The notes below the pieces were generated by a model. The model was not told where the DNA came from and searched no databases. It was given only the letters and a program-made list of their open reading frames with translations. The translations under genes were made by a program, and so were the position numbers. Below are positions 25,005 to 32,643 of a stretch of 50,532 nucleotides of DNA, in pieces. The stretch spans positions 1 to 50,532 of the forward strand of contig JAHZHI010000029.1 of the NCBI GenBank assembly GCA_019420345.1, read 5' to 3'. This DNA comes from Peptococcaceae bacterium. Its GTDB lineage: Bacteria; Bacillota; Peptococcia; Peptococcales; Peptococcaceae. Each line of letters starts with the position of its first letter. The first letter of the stretch is position 1.

Positions 25005-25907
25005 ATGACGAAAGAAATGCAAAATAGTGGCATGGACGAACGCAAAATGACGACCATCAACGGTTTTCTCATGTTGTTTGTATTGCTGGTAGTGGTTGCT
25101 GCCGCAGCGGCGGCTCTGCTGCTCGTTGGCGGTGTCTTGGGCATCGTGCTTTGCGTGCTGTTAGGGATTGTGGCGCTGTTCCTCTTGGGCGGCTTTGCGG
25201 TCATTCGACCAAACGAAGCCATGGTCTTAACCTTGTTTGGGAAATATTCTGGGACCGTCAAGGGAGAAGGTTTTTATTGGTACAATCCATTCTGCAGCCC
25301 GGTGCGTTATGGAAAATCCAGCAAAATCAGCCTCAAGGCGATGACATTGGAAAGCGGCCAGCAGAAAATCAACGACGAACTCGGGAATCCGGTCATGATC
25401 GGTATTGTCGTAATCTGGCGTGTGACGAACACCGCCAAAGCCGTGTTCGATGTGGACGACTACGAAGATTATCTCTCTACTCAGAGCGATGCCGCGCTGC
25501 GCAGCATTGTGCGCCAGTATCCATACGATGGGTTTAACAACGATGCGGAAAAATCCCTGCAGGGCTCCAGCCAGGAAGTGGCCGATCGTCTCAAGGAAGA
25601 AATCCAGTCCAAGGTGCACATTGCCGGTCTGGAAATTCTCGAAGCACGCATTACGCATCTGGCCTATGCGCCTGAAATTGCTTCGGCGATGCTGCAGCGT
25701 CAGCAGGCAGCGGCGATTATTGATGCACGTTCCATGATTGTTGATGGGGCCGTTGGCATGGTAGAAATGGCGCTGCAAGAGCTGGATAAGAGCGATATGG
25801 TGCAGCTGGACGACGAACGCAAGGCGGCCATGATTTCCAACCTACTCGTGGTACTCTGCGCCAATCACGATCCTCAGCCGGTGGTCAACAGCGGCAGTCT
25901 GTACTGA
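25005..25907 (+). CDS. SPFH/Band 7 (stomatin-prohibitin-flotillin-like) membrane protein
   Basis: 300 residues. Two adjacent hydrophobic stretches (about 19-65) anchor the protein; the SPFH domain follows (FAVIRPNEAMVLTLFGKYSG, then GIVVIWRVTNTAKAVFDVDD) and ends in the helical region QQAAAIIDARSMIVDGAVGM. Such proteins oligomerise in the membrane and organise microdomains or control proteases. AAAGAAAGGA precedes the ATG. It heads a five-gene operon with two DUF1648-like membrane proteins, a ribbon-helix-helix protein and a YbjQ-family protein. SPFH genes followed by an Arc-like protein recur in Firmicutes (from memory), but a function for the set is not established. Confidence 0.9.
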   Translation: MTKEMQNSGMDERKMTTINGFLMLFVLLVVVAAAAAALLLVGGVLGIVLCVLLGIVALFLLGGFAVIRPNEAMVLTLFGKYSGTVKGEGFYWYNPFCSPVRYGKSSKISLKAMTLESGQQKINDELGNPVMIGIVVIWRVTNTAKAVFDVDDYEDYLSTQSDAALRSIVRQYPYDGFNNDAEKSLQGSSQEVADRLKEEIQSKVHIAGLEILEARITHLAYAPEIASAMLQRQQAAAIIDARSMIVDGAVGMVEMALQELDKSDMVQLDDERKAAMISNLLVVLCANHDPQPVVNSGSLY

Positions 25908-25943
25908 TGAAAAGCTGAATGGATTTGGAAAGGTGGCCGCTTT

Positions 25944-26516
25944 ATGAAGAAAGACCAATCGGAAATGTTTGCTGATGAACGGCGTGCCACTGCCTTTAAT
26001 GAAGTGGCTAAAGAATTGCCGCTGAACAGGCGGGAAAAAATAATGATCGCTGTGATGGCAATCATTGCACTGATACCGGTGATCCATTTGGCGGTGATTT
26101 ACCCAGGGCTGTCAGCAGATGCTGTCATTGAGACCAGTGCTATAAGTGCGTATTCAGACAAGTGGATTTTGCCAATCCTTGCCGTTTGCGACATCGTTGT
26201 TGTAGTGGCGACGGTGGGGAAAAACTTTTATACGCAAGCAACAAGCTTATCAAAAAATTATTTTAAACGCCCGGCAGAGTTGGTTATTCATGGTTATCGC
26301 TTTTGGTTGAATTTGATAGGCATTATTTGTGTCGCTTTGATTGGCTATGCATTGGAAGTGCTTCTGCGCCAGGCCCAGGGCATCGCCAGCAGCATCAGCG
26401 GTGGGATACTTATCGGTTTTTTGGTGATTATTGCCATCAGTACCGGTGTATATTATCGTTGGCTGCGGCAGGTGCCGGATGATGAAAACAACAGAAACCA
26501 TTTTGGAAGAAGGTGA
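25944..26516 (+). CDS. Polytopic membrane protein, diverged paralogue of the next gene
   Basis: 190 residues with four predicted membrane helices after a charged N-terminus. The segment KNYFKRPAELVIHGYRFWLN matches VFLLKRPAEEIIRGSRLMMN of the next protein, so the two come from a duplication. The PTHFGPSGEVDG motif of its neighbour (DUF1648) is missing here, replaced by an unrelated extracytoplasmic loop (residues about 57-75). AAAGGTGG precedes the ATG. Function unknown; it is probably a partner of the SPFH protein in the membrane. Confidence 0.7.
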   Translation: MKKDQSEMFADERRATAFNEVAKELPLNRREKIMIAVMAIIALIPVIHLAVIYPGLSADAVIETSAISAYSDKWILPILAVCDIVVVVATVGKNFYTQATSLSKNYFKRPAELVIHGYRFWLNLIGIICVALIGYALEVLLRQAQGIASSISGGILIGFLVIIAISTGVYYRWLRQVPDDENNRNHFGRR

Positions 26517-26521
26517 CGTGT

Positions 26522-27046
26522 ATGCGTTACAATAACAAACGCGGCGCTCGGGTTATTGAAGAATGGCCGAAACGGCTGCCGTTTAATAAAGTGGATGTTT
26601 TGCTGATTGTGGTCATGGCGATTTGCCTCATCGTTCCTTTGGTGCGCCTGATCATGACCTATGGCTCGCTGCCGGAGATCATTCCGACTCATTTTGGACC
26701 ATCCGGTGAGGTGGATGGCAATGGCGGCAAGTGGACTCTCTGGCTCCTTTGGGGTATAGATTTGCTTTGCTGTGCGCTGATTGTCGTATCTGAATGGTTT
26801 CCACGCTGGATCAATGTGCCCGTGTTCCTGCTTAAGCGTCCGGCGGAAGAAATCATTCGCGGCAGCCGATTGATGATGAACATTATGGGTGTGCTTATAG
26901 CCGGGTTCTTCTGGTATATCACGGAAGTGACCATTGCCATTGCTGGTGGTACGGCTGCAGCCATGAGCGGCGCAGCGGCCATTGGCTTTGTGGTAGTATT
27001 GCTTTTGGTTACAGTGATTTATTTTATCTGGCTCTGGCGCGCTTGA
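26522..27046 (+). CDS. DUF1648-domain membrane protein
   Basis: 174 residues from ATG 26522 (AGAAGGTGA upstream; a GTG at 26513 overlapping the previous gene is possible). Four hydrophobic segments. The loop LPEIIPTHFGPSGEVDGNGGK after the first helix is the DUF1648 signature, found in SdpI-like immunity and membrane proteins. SdpI-type proteins protect Bacillus from a toxin and signal to a repressor, so a sensor or immunity role is conceivable here but not shown. Paralogue of the preceding gene. Confidence 0.8.
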   Translation: MRYNNKRGARVIEEWPKRLPFNKVDVLLIVVMAICLIVPLVRLIMTYGSLPEIIPTHFGPSGEVDGNGGKWTLWLLWGIDLLCCALIVVSEWFPRWINVPVFLLKRPAEEIIRGSRLMMNIMGVLIAGFFWYITEVTIAIAGGTAAAMSGAAAIGFVVVLLLVTVIYFIWLWRA

Positions 27047-27080
27047 GTGCTTATAATGAATCAAGAGAGGAGGCGCGGCG

Positions 27081-27257
27081 ATGACGCACAGCAATAAGAA
27101 AGAACGCAAACAGATCGTGCTGCGTCTATCCCCGGAATTGTATGATGCGTTGACCCATTGGGCGGATGATGAATTTCGCTCGATCAATGGGCAGATTGAG
27201 TTTTTGCTGACCGATGCGGTGCGAAAAGCGGGCCGCGAAAAGAAGAACAACGAATGA
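27081..27257 (+). CDS. Ribbon-helix-helix (Arc/CopG-type) DNA-binding protein
   Basis: 58 residues. The N-terminal ribbon KQIVLRLSPELYDALTHWAD, then helix two with the conserved turn (FRSINGQIEFLLTDAVRK), are the Arc/MetJ fold. AGAGGAGG lies upstream of the ATG. The protein is basic at both ends and has the minimal size of the family. Placed fourth in the SPFH operon, it is the obvious candidate to bind the 21-bp palindrome at 24955-24975, since RHH proteins bind short inverted or tandem repeats (inference). No toxin gene is adjacent. Confidence 0.85.
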   Translation: MTHSNKKERKQIVLRLSPELYDALTHWADDEFRSINGQIEFLLTDAVRKAGREKKNNE

Positions 27258-27273
27258 TGAAAGGGTTGTGACT

Positions 27274-27585
27274 ATGTTAATAACAACTTTATCTGCGATT
27301 AACGAAGAAGACTGTAAGATTATTGGGCTGGTACGCGGCAGTGCTGCATTCAGCAAGAATGCCGTCAAAGATTTGGGCCAAGCGTTCAAGTCAGTGGTCG
27401 GTGGTGAGCTCAAAACTTACTCAGACTTGCTGGAAATGGCAGCAGATGCGGCCACCCAGAAAATGGAGCAACAGGCTGATGAAATGGATGCGGATGCCAT
27501 TGTAGGCGTGAACTACAGCAGCATGAGCATGACGGACGGCGCAGCGGCTGTGATGGTCAGCGGCACAGCAGTAAAATTTGTATAA
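27274..27585 (+). CDS. YbjQ-family (DUF74) putative heavy-metal-binding protein
   Basis: 103 residues from ATG 27274 (AAGGG upstream). The family signature is clear: an early GLVRGSAAF, and DADAIVGVNYSSMSM around residues 75-90. YbjQ proteins form homopentamers; a metal-binding role has been proposed from structure and is not proven. It is the last gene of the SPFH operon, 16 nt after the RHH gene, followed by a bidirectional terminator. Confidence 0.88.
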   Translation: MLITTLSAINEEDCKIIGLVRGSAAFSKNAVKDLGQAFKSVVGGELKTYSDLLEMAADAATQKMEQQADEMDADAIVGVNYSSMSMTDGAAAVMVSGTAVKFV

Positions 27586-27586
27586 T

Positions 27587-27626
27587 AAAAAGGACGTTTT
27601 ATCGCGTGATAGAACGTCCTTTTTTG
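27587..27626. terminator. Bidirectional terminator between the SPFH operon and comEB
   Basis: AAAAGGACGTT / AACGTCCTTTT plus TATC / GATA inner pairs, a 4-nt loop, T-runs on both strands. Confidence 0.85.
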
Positions 27627-27631
27627 TTGGT

Positions 27632-28096
27632 TTATTTTTCTGGCGGCCAGTCAAGCTGGATCAGCGGAATGCCTGCTTCCTTGAAAAGTTCCTTTGAAAG
27701 GCCATCGGGGTAGTCGCCGCTGTAGACGACACGCTCAACGCCGGCGCCGATGAGAATGCGTGCGCAGAGACTGCAGGGCGAGTGGGTGCAATAGAGCGTG
27801 GCACCGGAGATAGAAACACCCATGATGGCAGCCTGGATGACGGCGTTTTGTTCGGCGTGCAGGGCGCGGCAGTATTCATGGCCTTCACCAGAGGCAAAGC
27901 CCATGCGTTCGCGGGTGCAGCCGCCGAGGTCATCGCAGTGAGCCATGCCGGGAGGCGCACCGTTATAGCCGGTGGTGATGATGCGGTGATCTTTGACGAG
28001 AATGGCGCCGACGTGACGGCGTAGGCAGTTGGAGCGCTTGGCAATGATGTGTGTGATCTCCATAAAATAAGTATCCCAATCTGGACGCTTGAGCAT
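27632..28096 (-). CDS. comEB: dCMP deaminase (ComEB family)
   Basis: 154 residues. Zinc site HAEQNA (His80, Glu82) and PCSLC (Cys108, Cys111), with an additional metal-type Cys/His cluster upstream (RSNCLRR, HCDDLGGC) typical of dCMP deaminases. It converts dCMP to dUMP for thymidylate synthesis. AAAGGAGG precedes the ATG. In many Firmicutes comEB and wecB lie just before the ATP synthase operon, and here comEB is present but inverted. A palindrome (28113-28128) lies in its leader. Confidence 0.92.
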   Translation of the reverse strand: MLKRPDWDTYFMEITHIIAKRSNCLRRHVGAILVKDHRIITTGYNGAPPGMAHCDDLGGCTRERMGFASGEGHEYCRALHAEQNAVIQAAIMGVSISGATLYCTHSPCSLCARILIGAGVERVVYSGDYPDGLSKELFKEAGIPLIQLDWPPEK

Positions 28097-28112
28097 GAAA
28101 AAACCTCCTTTG

Positions 28113-28128
28113 ATATCATGGATGATAT
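28113..28128. promoter_or_regulatory. Palindrome in the comEB leader
   Basis: ATATCAT-GG-ATGATAT, perfect 7-bp arms, just before the comEB ribosome site. It shares ATATCA/TGATAT half-sites with the SPFH operator at 24955-24975, though with a different centre. Confidence 0.35.
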
Positions 28129-28158
28129 TGACATAAATTAAAAAATTTTTAATGGTTT

Positions 28159-28188
28159 ATTATATATATTCATAAGTGTTTGTACCAA
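28159..28188 (-). promoter_or_regulatory. comEB promoter
   Basis: Minus strand: -35 TTGGTA, 18-nt spacer, -10 TATAAT. Confidence 0.45.
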
Positions 28189-28258
28189 AAGCGGCTTATG
28201 GGGCCATGGTAGCATGTGTAGAGCGGAGATGCAAGCGTGACGAAAGTTCTGGCGAATG

Positions 28259-28288
28259 TTGGAGCGTACAAGCGGGTTGTGTTATAAT
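28259..28288 (+). promoter_or_regulatory. wecB promoter
   Basis: -35 TTGGAG, 18-nt spacer, extended -10 TGT-TATAAT, about 70 nt before the start codon. Confidence 0.5.
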
Positions 28289-28360
28289 GAAAGCGTTGTT
28301 GATATAAAATTTATTCTATAGTTATTGATAGGTATGATTTTAGCAAAAAGAGGTGTATTC

Positions 28361-29500
28361 ATGAAAAAGATCATGTTTGTATTCGGGACGCGTCCTGAAG
28401 CCATCAAAATGGCGCCGCTGGTTAAGGCGATGGAAAAAGCGGAAGACCTTGAGCCGCTGGTTGTCGTCACGGCACAGCATCGTGAGATGCTGGATCAGGT
28501 GCTGGAACTCTTTGATGTGCATCCAAGCTACGACTTGAATCTGATGAAGCCGCAGCAGACGCTGACCGATATTACAGCCGGTGTGCTGCGCGGCATCGAG
28601 CGCATTGTTATCAAAGAAAAACCGGACATCGTGCTTGTGCACGGTGACACGACGACTACCTTTGCTGGTGCTTTGGCAAGTTTCTATCAGCAGGTGCCAG
28701 TAGGGCATGTGGAAGCAGGTTTGCGCAGCGGCAATATGTATTCTCCGTTTCCAGAAGAAGCCAACCGCAAGCTGACCGGTGCCATGGCGACCGTACACTT
28801 TGCGCCAACGCCGCAAGCACGTGCCAATTTGCTGCATGAAGGCGTGAATCCGGATGCCATTTATACCACTGGCAACACGGTCATCGATGCTTTGATGATG
28901 ACGGTCAAGCAGGATTATGTATTCGACGATGAATTGTCCCGCATGCTTGCAGCACCAGGGCGTAAAGTGCTTTTGACCACGCACCGCCGCGAAAACCTTG
29001 GCCAGCCTATGGTGCAGATTTTCCGCGCCATTCGTCAGCTGCACGAACGCTTTACAGATGTGAACTTCTACTTCCCAATGCACAAAAATCCTCGCGTGCG
29101 TGCCTTGGCTAAAGAAGCACTGGAAGAACTGGAACGCGTGCATCTGTTTGAACCATTGGATTATGCGCCATTTGCCAATTTGGTTGGCCGCATGGACCTG
29201 GTGCTCACCGACAGCGGTGGTCTGCAGGAAGAAGCGCCAGCCCTCGGCAAACCGGTGCTCGTGCTGCGCGATACCACTGAACGTCCAGAGGCTGTGGATG
29301 CAGGCACTGTAAAGTTGGTGGGCAGCGACACGCAATTGATTGTGGATACCGTATCCACCTTGTTTACTGATGCGGACGCTTATGCAGAGATGGAACATGC
29401 AGTCAATCCTTATGGCGACGGGCATGCTTGTGCACGCATCATTGCAGCTTTGCGTTATTATTTCGGACTCGATGCACAGCGTCCGGAAGATTGGCGCTGA
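28361..29500 (+). CDS. wecB: UDP-N-acetylglucosamine 2-epimerase (non-hydrolysing)
   Basis: 379 residues from ATG 28361 (AGAGGTG 6 nt upstream). MFVFGTRPEAIKMAPLV at the start, VLVHGDTTTTFAGAL, GHVEAGLRSG, PEEANRKL, and LTDSGGLQEEAP are the conserved blocks of the WecB/MnaA enzymes. It interconverts UDP-GlcNAc and UDP-ManNAc for envelope polymers. A member of the conserved gene group upstream of the F-type ATP synthase in many Firmicutes, though functionally unrelated. About 170 nt without a gene separates it from atpZ. Confidence 0.95.
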   Translation: MKKIMFVFGTRPEAIKMAPLVKAMEKAEDLEPLVVVTAQHREMLDQVLELFDVHPSYDLNLMKPQQTLTDITAGVLRGIERIVIKEKPDIVLVHGDTTTTFAGALASFYQQVPVGHVEAGLRSGNMYSPFPEEANRKLTGAMATVHFAPTPQARANLLHEGVNPDAIYTTGNTVIDALMMTVKQDYVFDDELSRMLAAPGRKVLLTTHRRENLGQPMVQIFRAIRQLHERFTDVNFYFPMHKNPRVRALAKEALEELERVHLFEPLDYAPFANLVGRMDLVLTDSGGLQEEAPALGKPVLVLRDTTERPEAVDAGTVKLVGSDTQLIVDTVSTLFTDADAYAEMEHAVNPYGDGHACARIIAALRYYFGLDAQRPEDWR

Positions 29501-29507
29501 GTGGCTG

Positions 29508-29656
29508 TTGACAGCATTTCTGGAAAATGACATATATTTCACAAAATTGCATCTATTCTATGAAATAAACAAATCTTATGTGTAAATGGTAACATATAGA
29601 TGGTGTTAAAATTTTCTTTTTGTTATACTAATCTTGTCAGGTTGAGAAATGTCTCA
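29508..29656 (+). promoter_or_regulatory. atp operon control region
   Basis: A perfect -35 TTGACA at 29508-29513 with TATATT 19 nt later is one possible promoter. An extended -10 TGT-TATACT (TATACT 29624-29629), 43 nt before the atpZ start, is a stronger second one. A 5-bp hairpin TGAGA-AATG-TCTCA (29643-29656) abuts the atpZ ribosome site and might modulate initiation. Confidence 0.45.
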
Positions 29657-29671
29657 CAAGGAGGCGGTCGA

Positions 29672-29959
29672 ATGTCGATGCATTACCGGCGTCGGTCAAA
29701 AAAAGACCCTGAGGGCCAGGAAAAGTCCCAGAGCCCGATGTACCGTGCGTTCAACATCGCTCTCAGCTTTGGGATCACTCTGGCTGTTTCACTGTTTATC
29801 ATGATCAAAGTCGGTGCATGGTTTGATCAGCGTTTTCAGATCGGTCCATATGGCACGTTCATATGCGTCTTGATCGCAATCGTTGCAGGTTTTCGAACCC
29901 TCTACAGAGAGGTGCTACGCTTAGAGGAAGAAGACACGCAAAGGATGGAGAAAAAATGA
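29672..29959 (+). CDS. atpZ: AtpZ/AtpI-family protein
   Basis: 95 residues from ATG 29672 (AAGGAGG 7 nt upstream). A basic N-terminus of about 30 residues, then two membrane helices (ALSFGITLAVSLFIMIKVGAWF and a second near 60-75) with the conserved Asp in WFDQRF. AtpZ proteins sit first in ATP synthase operons, form a complex with AtpI and are proposed to help assembly or Mg2+/Ca2+ supply. Its TGA overlaps the start of atpI. Confidence 0.8.
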   Translation: MSMHYRRRSKKDPEGQEKSQSPMYRAFNIALSFGITLAVSLFIMIKVGAWFDQRFQIGPYGTFICVLIAIVAGFRTLYREVLRLEEEDTQRMEKK

Positions 29960-30222
29960 TGGATCAGGCTGTGATTGAGTTTGTGATTGGTTTTGTAATT
30001 GGCGCTGTTGTTTGCCTGGGGAAAGAATTCCTTTTTCAGCGCTTTATCCTTACAGGCAACAAGCTATTATCGACACTGCTCTTTTGGGCGCGTCTGGTTA
30101 TCGATTTTGCGGTGATGGTGGCGATGTATTTTGTTTCCATTCCTGCATTGATCGGTTGTGCGCTGGGATTATCTGTGTATATGGTGATTCTAGTGGTGCA
30201 GGCGCTGAGAAAGGGTCAGTGA
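29956..30222 (+). CDS. atpI: ATP synthase subunit I (AtpI)
   Basis: 88 residues; ATG 29956 (GGATGGAG 5 nt upstream) overlaps the atpZ stop, with a second ATG directly after. Three hydrophobic helices fill the protein, with a charged loop RFILTGNKLL. AtpI is a small chaperone-like protein that helps assemble the c-ring. The position between atpZ and atpB is canonical. Confidence 0.75.
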   Translation: MMDQAVIEFVIGFVIGAVVCLGKEFLFQRFILTGNKLLSTLLFWARLVIDFAVMVAMYFVSIPALIGCALGLSVYMVILVVQALRKGQ

Positions 30223-30247
30223 TCACAAAGAGAAAGAGGTGATATTT

Positions 30248-30943
30248 TTGTTCCCACAAGCCATGCTTGCCAGTGAAGAGGTCTCCAATATCGTTTATCA
30301 AAACGGCAATTTTATTTTGACCAATGAGATCACCACAATGTGGGGGGTCATGATCGTTCTCATCCTGCTGGCGTATTTTGCTACGCGAAATTTGCAGATG
30401 AAACCAAAAACATGGAGTCTGCAAAATATTTTCGGCTTCATCATTGACTTTTTGATGGACACCATTGAAGGCATCATGGGGAAGGAAAACGGGCGCAAGT
30501 ACGCTCCATTCCTGTTGACCATCTTCTTCCTGATCATCTGCTCGAACTACGTGGGGCTGTTGCCACTGGCTGGCCATGTTGAATATGGTTATAAGGCTCC
30601 AACGAGCAGCTTGAGCGTCACCGCAGCTTTAGCGCTGATTACGATCGTGGCGTTTTTCGTCTTTGGGATCAAAAACAGCCCGAAGAAGTTCTTCAAGTTC
30701 TTCTTCTCGCCGATGCTGCCGCTGAATCTGCTTGATATGATCACCCGCCCACTGTCGTTGGCAGTCCGTCTTTACGGTAACATTTACGGGGAAGAAATGG
30801 TTATTGGATTCCTGTTTGGGATGATTCCGCTCTTCCTGCCTCTGCCAATGTATGCGTTGAGTATTTTGTTCGGGGCGATTCAGGCGTATGTGTTCATGAT
30901 GCTGGCGACGATTTATATCGAGGAAGGTGTTTCCGGACACTAA
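30248..30943 (+). CDS. atpB: F-type ATP synthase subunit a
   Basis: 231 residues from TTG 30248, chosen because AGAGGTGA lies 5 nt upstream; GTG 30239 and ATG 30263 are alternatives. Membrane protein of about five helices. The essential Arg is in LSLAVRLYGN, and the final helices QAYVFMMLATIYIEEG are characteristic. It forms the ion half-channels facing the c-ring. Confidence 0.93.
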   Translation: MFPQAMLASEEVSNIVYQNGNFILTNEITTMWGVMIVLILLAYFATRNLQMKPKTWSLQNIFGFIIDFLMDTIEGIMGKENGRKYAPFLLTIFFLIICSNYVGLLPLAGHVEYGYKAPTSSLSVTAALALITIVAFFVFGIKNSPKKFFKFFFSPMLPLNLLDMITRPLSLAVRLYGNIYGEEMVIGFLFGMIPLFLPLPMYALSILFGAIQAYVFMMLATIYIEEGVSGH

Positions 30944-30999
30944 TGTCCCTGTCACTGAAAAAGTAGCACACAAAAGCTTTTTAAGGAGGATTTTTCTTT

Positions 31000-31230
31000 A
31001 TGGATGCAACTGGATTGATCGCACTCGCTATGGCAATCGCCATTGGTTTATCTGCTATTGGTTCTGGTATTGGTCAGGGTATTGCAACAGGCCGTGCCAC
31101 CGAATCTATGGCTCGTCAGCCAGAAATGGCCGGCGGGATTCGTACCACTCTGATTCTTGGTCTCGCATTTATGGAAACGCTGACCATCTATGGTTTGCTC
31201 ATCGCTCTTATGCTGTATTCCCAGCTTTAA
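31000..31230 (+). CDS. atpE: F-type ATP synthase subunit c, copy 1
   Basis: 76 residues, two helices joined by the RQP loop (39-41). Glu59 is the ion-carrying carboxylate. Counting six residues behind the Ilyobacter tartaricus protein, the Na+ ligand positions Gln32, Glu65, Ser66, Tyr70 are Gln26, Glu59, Thr60, Tyr64 here, a set compatible with Na+ coupling; helix 2 (FMETLTIYGLL) otherwise resembles H+-type cyanobacterial c. AAGGAGG lies upstream. A second gene coding the identical protein follows after 73 nt. Confidence 0.95.
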   Translation: MDATGLIALAMAIAIGLSAIGSGIGQGIATGRATESMARQPEMAGGIRTTLILGLAFMETLTIYGLLIALMLYSQL

Positions 31231-31303
31231 TAAAAGCGTATCGATTTTAAATTATTGAAAATTAGAACCGCCGTGGTTAAAACGGCGTAAGGAGGACAAA
31301 CAA

Positions 31304-31534
31304 ATGGATGCAACTGGATTGATCGCACTTGCTATGGCAATCGCCATTGGTTTATCAGCTATTGGCTCTGGTATTGGTCAGGGTATTGCAACAGGCCGTG
31401 CCACCGAATCTATGGCTCGTCAGCCAGAAATGGCCGGCGGGATTCGTACCACTCTGATCCTCGGTCTCGCATTTATGGAAACGCTGACCATCTATGGTCT
31501 GCTCATCGCTCTTATGCTGTATTCCCAGCTTTAA
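31304..31534 (+). CDS. atpE: F-type ATP synthase subunit c, copy 2
   Basis: Encodes exactly the same 76 residues as copy 1, including Gln26, Glu59, Thr60 and Tyr64. It has its own AAGGAGG site. Two copies would double c-subunit output within one operon, a way to supply the many c subunits per ring. The absence of any amino-acid change points to recent duplication, gene conversion or strong selection. Copy 2 is followed by atpF after 60 nt. Confidence 0.95.
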   Translation: MDATGLIALAMAIAIGLSAIGSGIGQGIATGRATESMARQPEMAGGIRTTLILGLAFMETLTIYGLLIALMLYSQL

Positions 31535-31594
31535 TGAAGTGATTCGCATAGAAGCAAGACGCAATCATTCATATAAAAGTAAGGAGATGGTTTT

Positions 31595-32080
31595 ATGAGC
31601 ATTGAGCCATCCACACTCATATTTGCGCTTATCAACTTCTTTATCCTTCTCTTCTGCTTGAAGAAGTTCCTGTACAAGCCACTGTTTAACATGCTTGACG
31701 AACGTGCTTCCACGATCGCAAAGAACGTGGACGATGCGGAACAGGCTCGTAATGAAGCCAACGCTCTCAAGGCAGAATATGAAGCCAGCCTGAAAGAAGC
31801 GCAGACAAAGGCTCAAGAAATTATTCAGAATGCCAATAAACTTGGTGAAGAAACCCGTGCTGAAATCATCGCTAAAGCGCGTGAAGAAGCTGCGCGCGCC
31901 AGCGAAAAGGCAAGAGAAGAAATCAATCGCGAAAAAGAACAGGCACTCAAAGATTTGCGTGCCGAAGTTGCGGATCTCGCTGTTGATGCTGCTTCTAAGA
32001 TCATTGGCCGCAATGTAACCATCGCGGACCATGAAAATCTTGTCAACGAATTTATTAAAGAGGTAGGGGACGCTAAATGA
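31595..32080 (+). CDS. atpF: F-type ATP synthase subunit b
   Basis: 161 residues. One N-terminal membrane helix (LIFALINFFILLFCLKKFLY), then a long charged amphipathic coiled coil rich in Ala, Glu and Lys: the peripheral stalk. The C-terminus, VDAASKIIGRNVT, is the usual delta-binding end. AAGGAG precedes the ATG, and its TGA overlaps the atpH start. Confidence 0.95.
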   Translation: MSIEPSTLIFALINFFILLFCLKKFLYKPLFNMLDERASTIAKNVDDAEQARNEANALKAEYEASLKEAQTKAQEIIQNANKLGEETRAEIIAKAREEAARASEKAREEINREKEQALKDLRAEVADLAVDAASKIIGRNVTIADHENLVNEFIKEVGDAK

Positions 32081-32643
32081 ACGATGCAGGAGTAGCCAAA
32101 CGCTATGCACAGGCACTGTTCATGCTCGCGGACGAATCCCAAAACGTCGATAAGATCGGCCAAGACCTCGCTTTTGCCTGCGAAACCATTTATGGCAACG
32201 CAGAGCTGGAGCAGGCATACACTGGTGTTCAATTTTCAATGAGAGGCAAGAAAAATGCTATTGCGAAGGTTTTCCAGGGTCAGATTGATCAGATCGTGGT
32301 CAACTTCCTGCAAGTGCTCATTGAAAAGGGACGTACTGGTTACCTGGCGGATATCCAAAAGGCCTACGGCAAACTTTTGGATGAGCGAAACGGCATCGCT
32401 GATGCGACGGTAACGTCGGCTTATCCGCTGAAAGAAGAAGACGCCAAAAATATCGCCCTGGCCCTCGGCAAGGCCGTTGGCAAGACGATTCGACTGGAAG
32501 TCGTCGTCGACCCATCGCTCGTTGCCGGCGTGAAGCTCAAATACGGCGATAAGATCATCGACGGCTCCGTAGAAGCTCGGTTAGCGAGCATGCGAAAGCG
32601 CCTCATGACACAGGACATTGTAGGAGGTGAAGGTCCCCAATGA
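32077..32643 (+). CDS. atpH: F-type ATP synthase subunit delta
   Basis: 188 residues. AKRYAQALFMLADE at the start and the C-terminal VDPSLVAGVKLKYGDKIIDGS are the OSCP/delta signature. It links the alpha3beta3 head to the b-stalk. ATGA overlaps join it to atpF upstream and atpA downstream, so translation is coupled. Confidence 0.95.
   Translation: MNDAGVAKRYAQALFMLADESQNVDKIGQDLAFACETIYGNAELEQAYTGVQFSMRGKKNAIAKVFQGQIDQIVVNFLQVLIEKGRTGYLADIQKAYGKLLDERNGIADATVTSAYPLKEEDAKNIALALGKAVGKTIRLEVVVDPSLVAGVKLKYGDKIIDGSVEARLASMRKRLMTQDIVGGEGPQ

Larger units (their letters stand above)
31000..31534 (+). repeat. Tandem duplication of atpE
   Basis: The two 231-nt genes differ at six positions by eye, all synonymous (about 97% identity), and encode the same 76 residues. 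The 73-nt spacer between them does not resemble the leader of copy 1 beyond the ribosome site. Confidence 0.9.

Noticed and set aside
25005..27585. Toxin-antitoxin system around the RHH protein
   Set aside because: RHH proteins are often antitoxins, but no toxin-sized partner is adjacent; its neighbours are DUF1648 and YbjQ proteins.
28340..29542. 400-residue open frame antisense to wecB
   Set aside because: wecB is unmistakable on the other strand; no recognisable protein features in the antisense frame.
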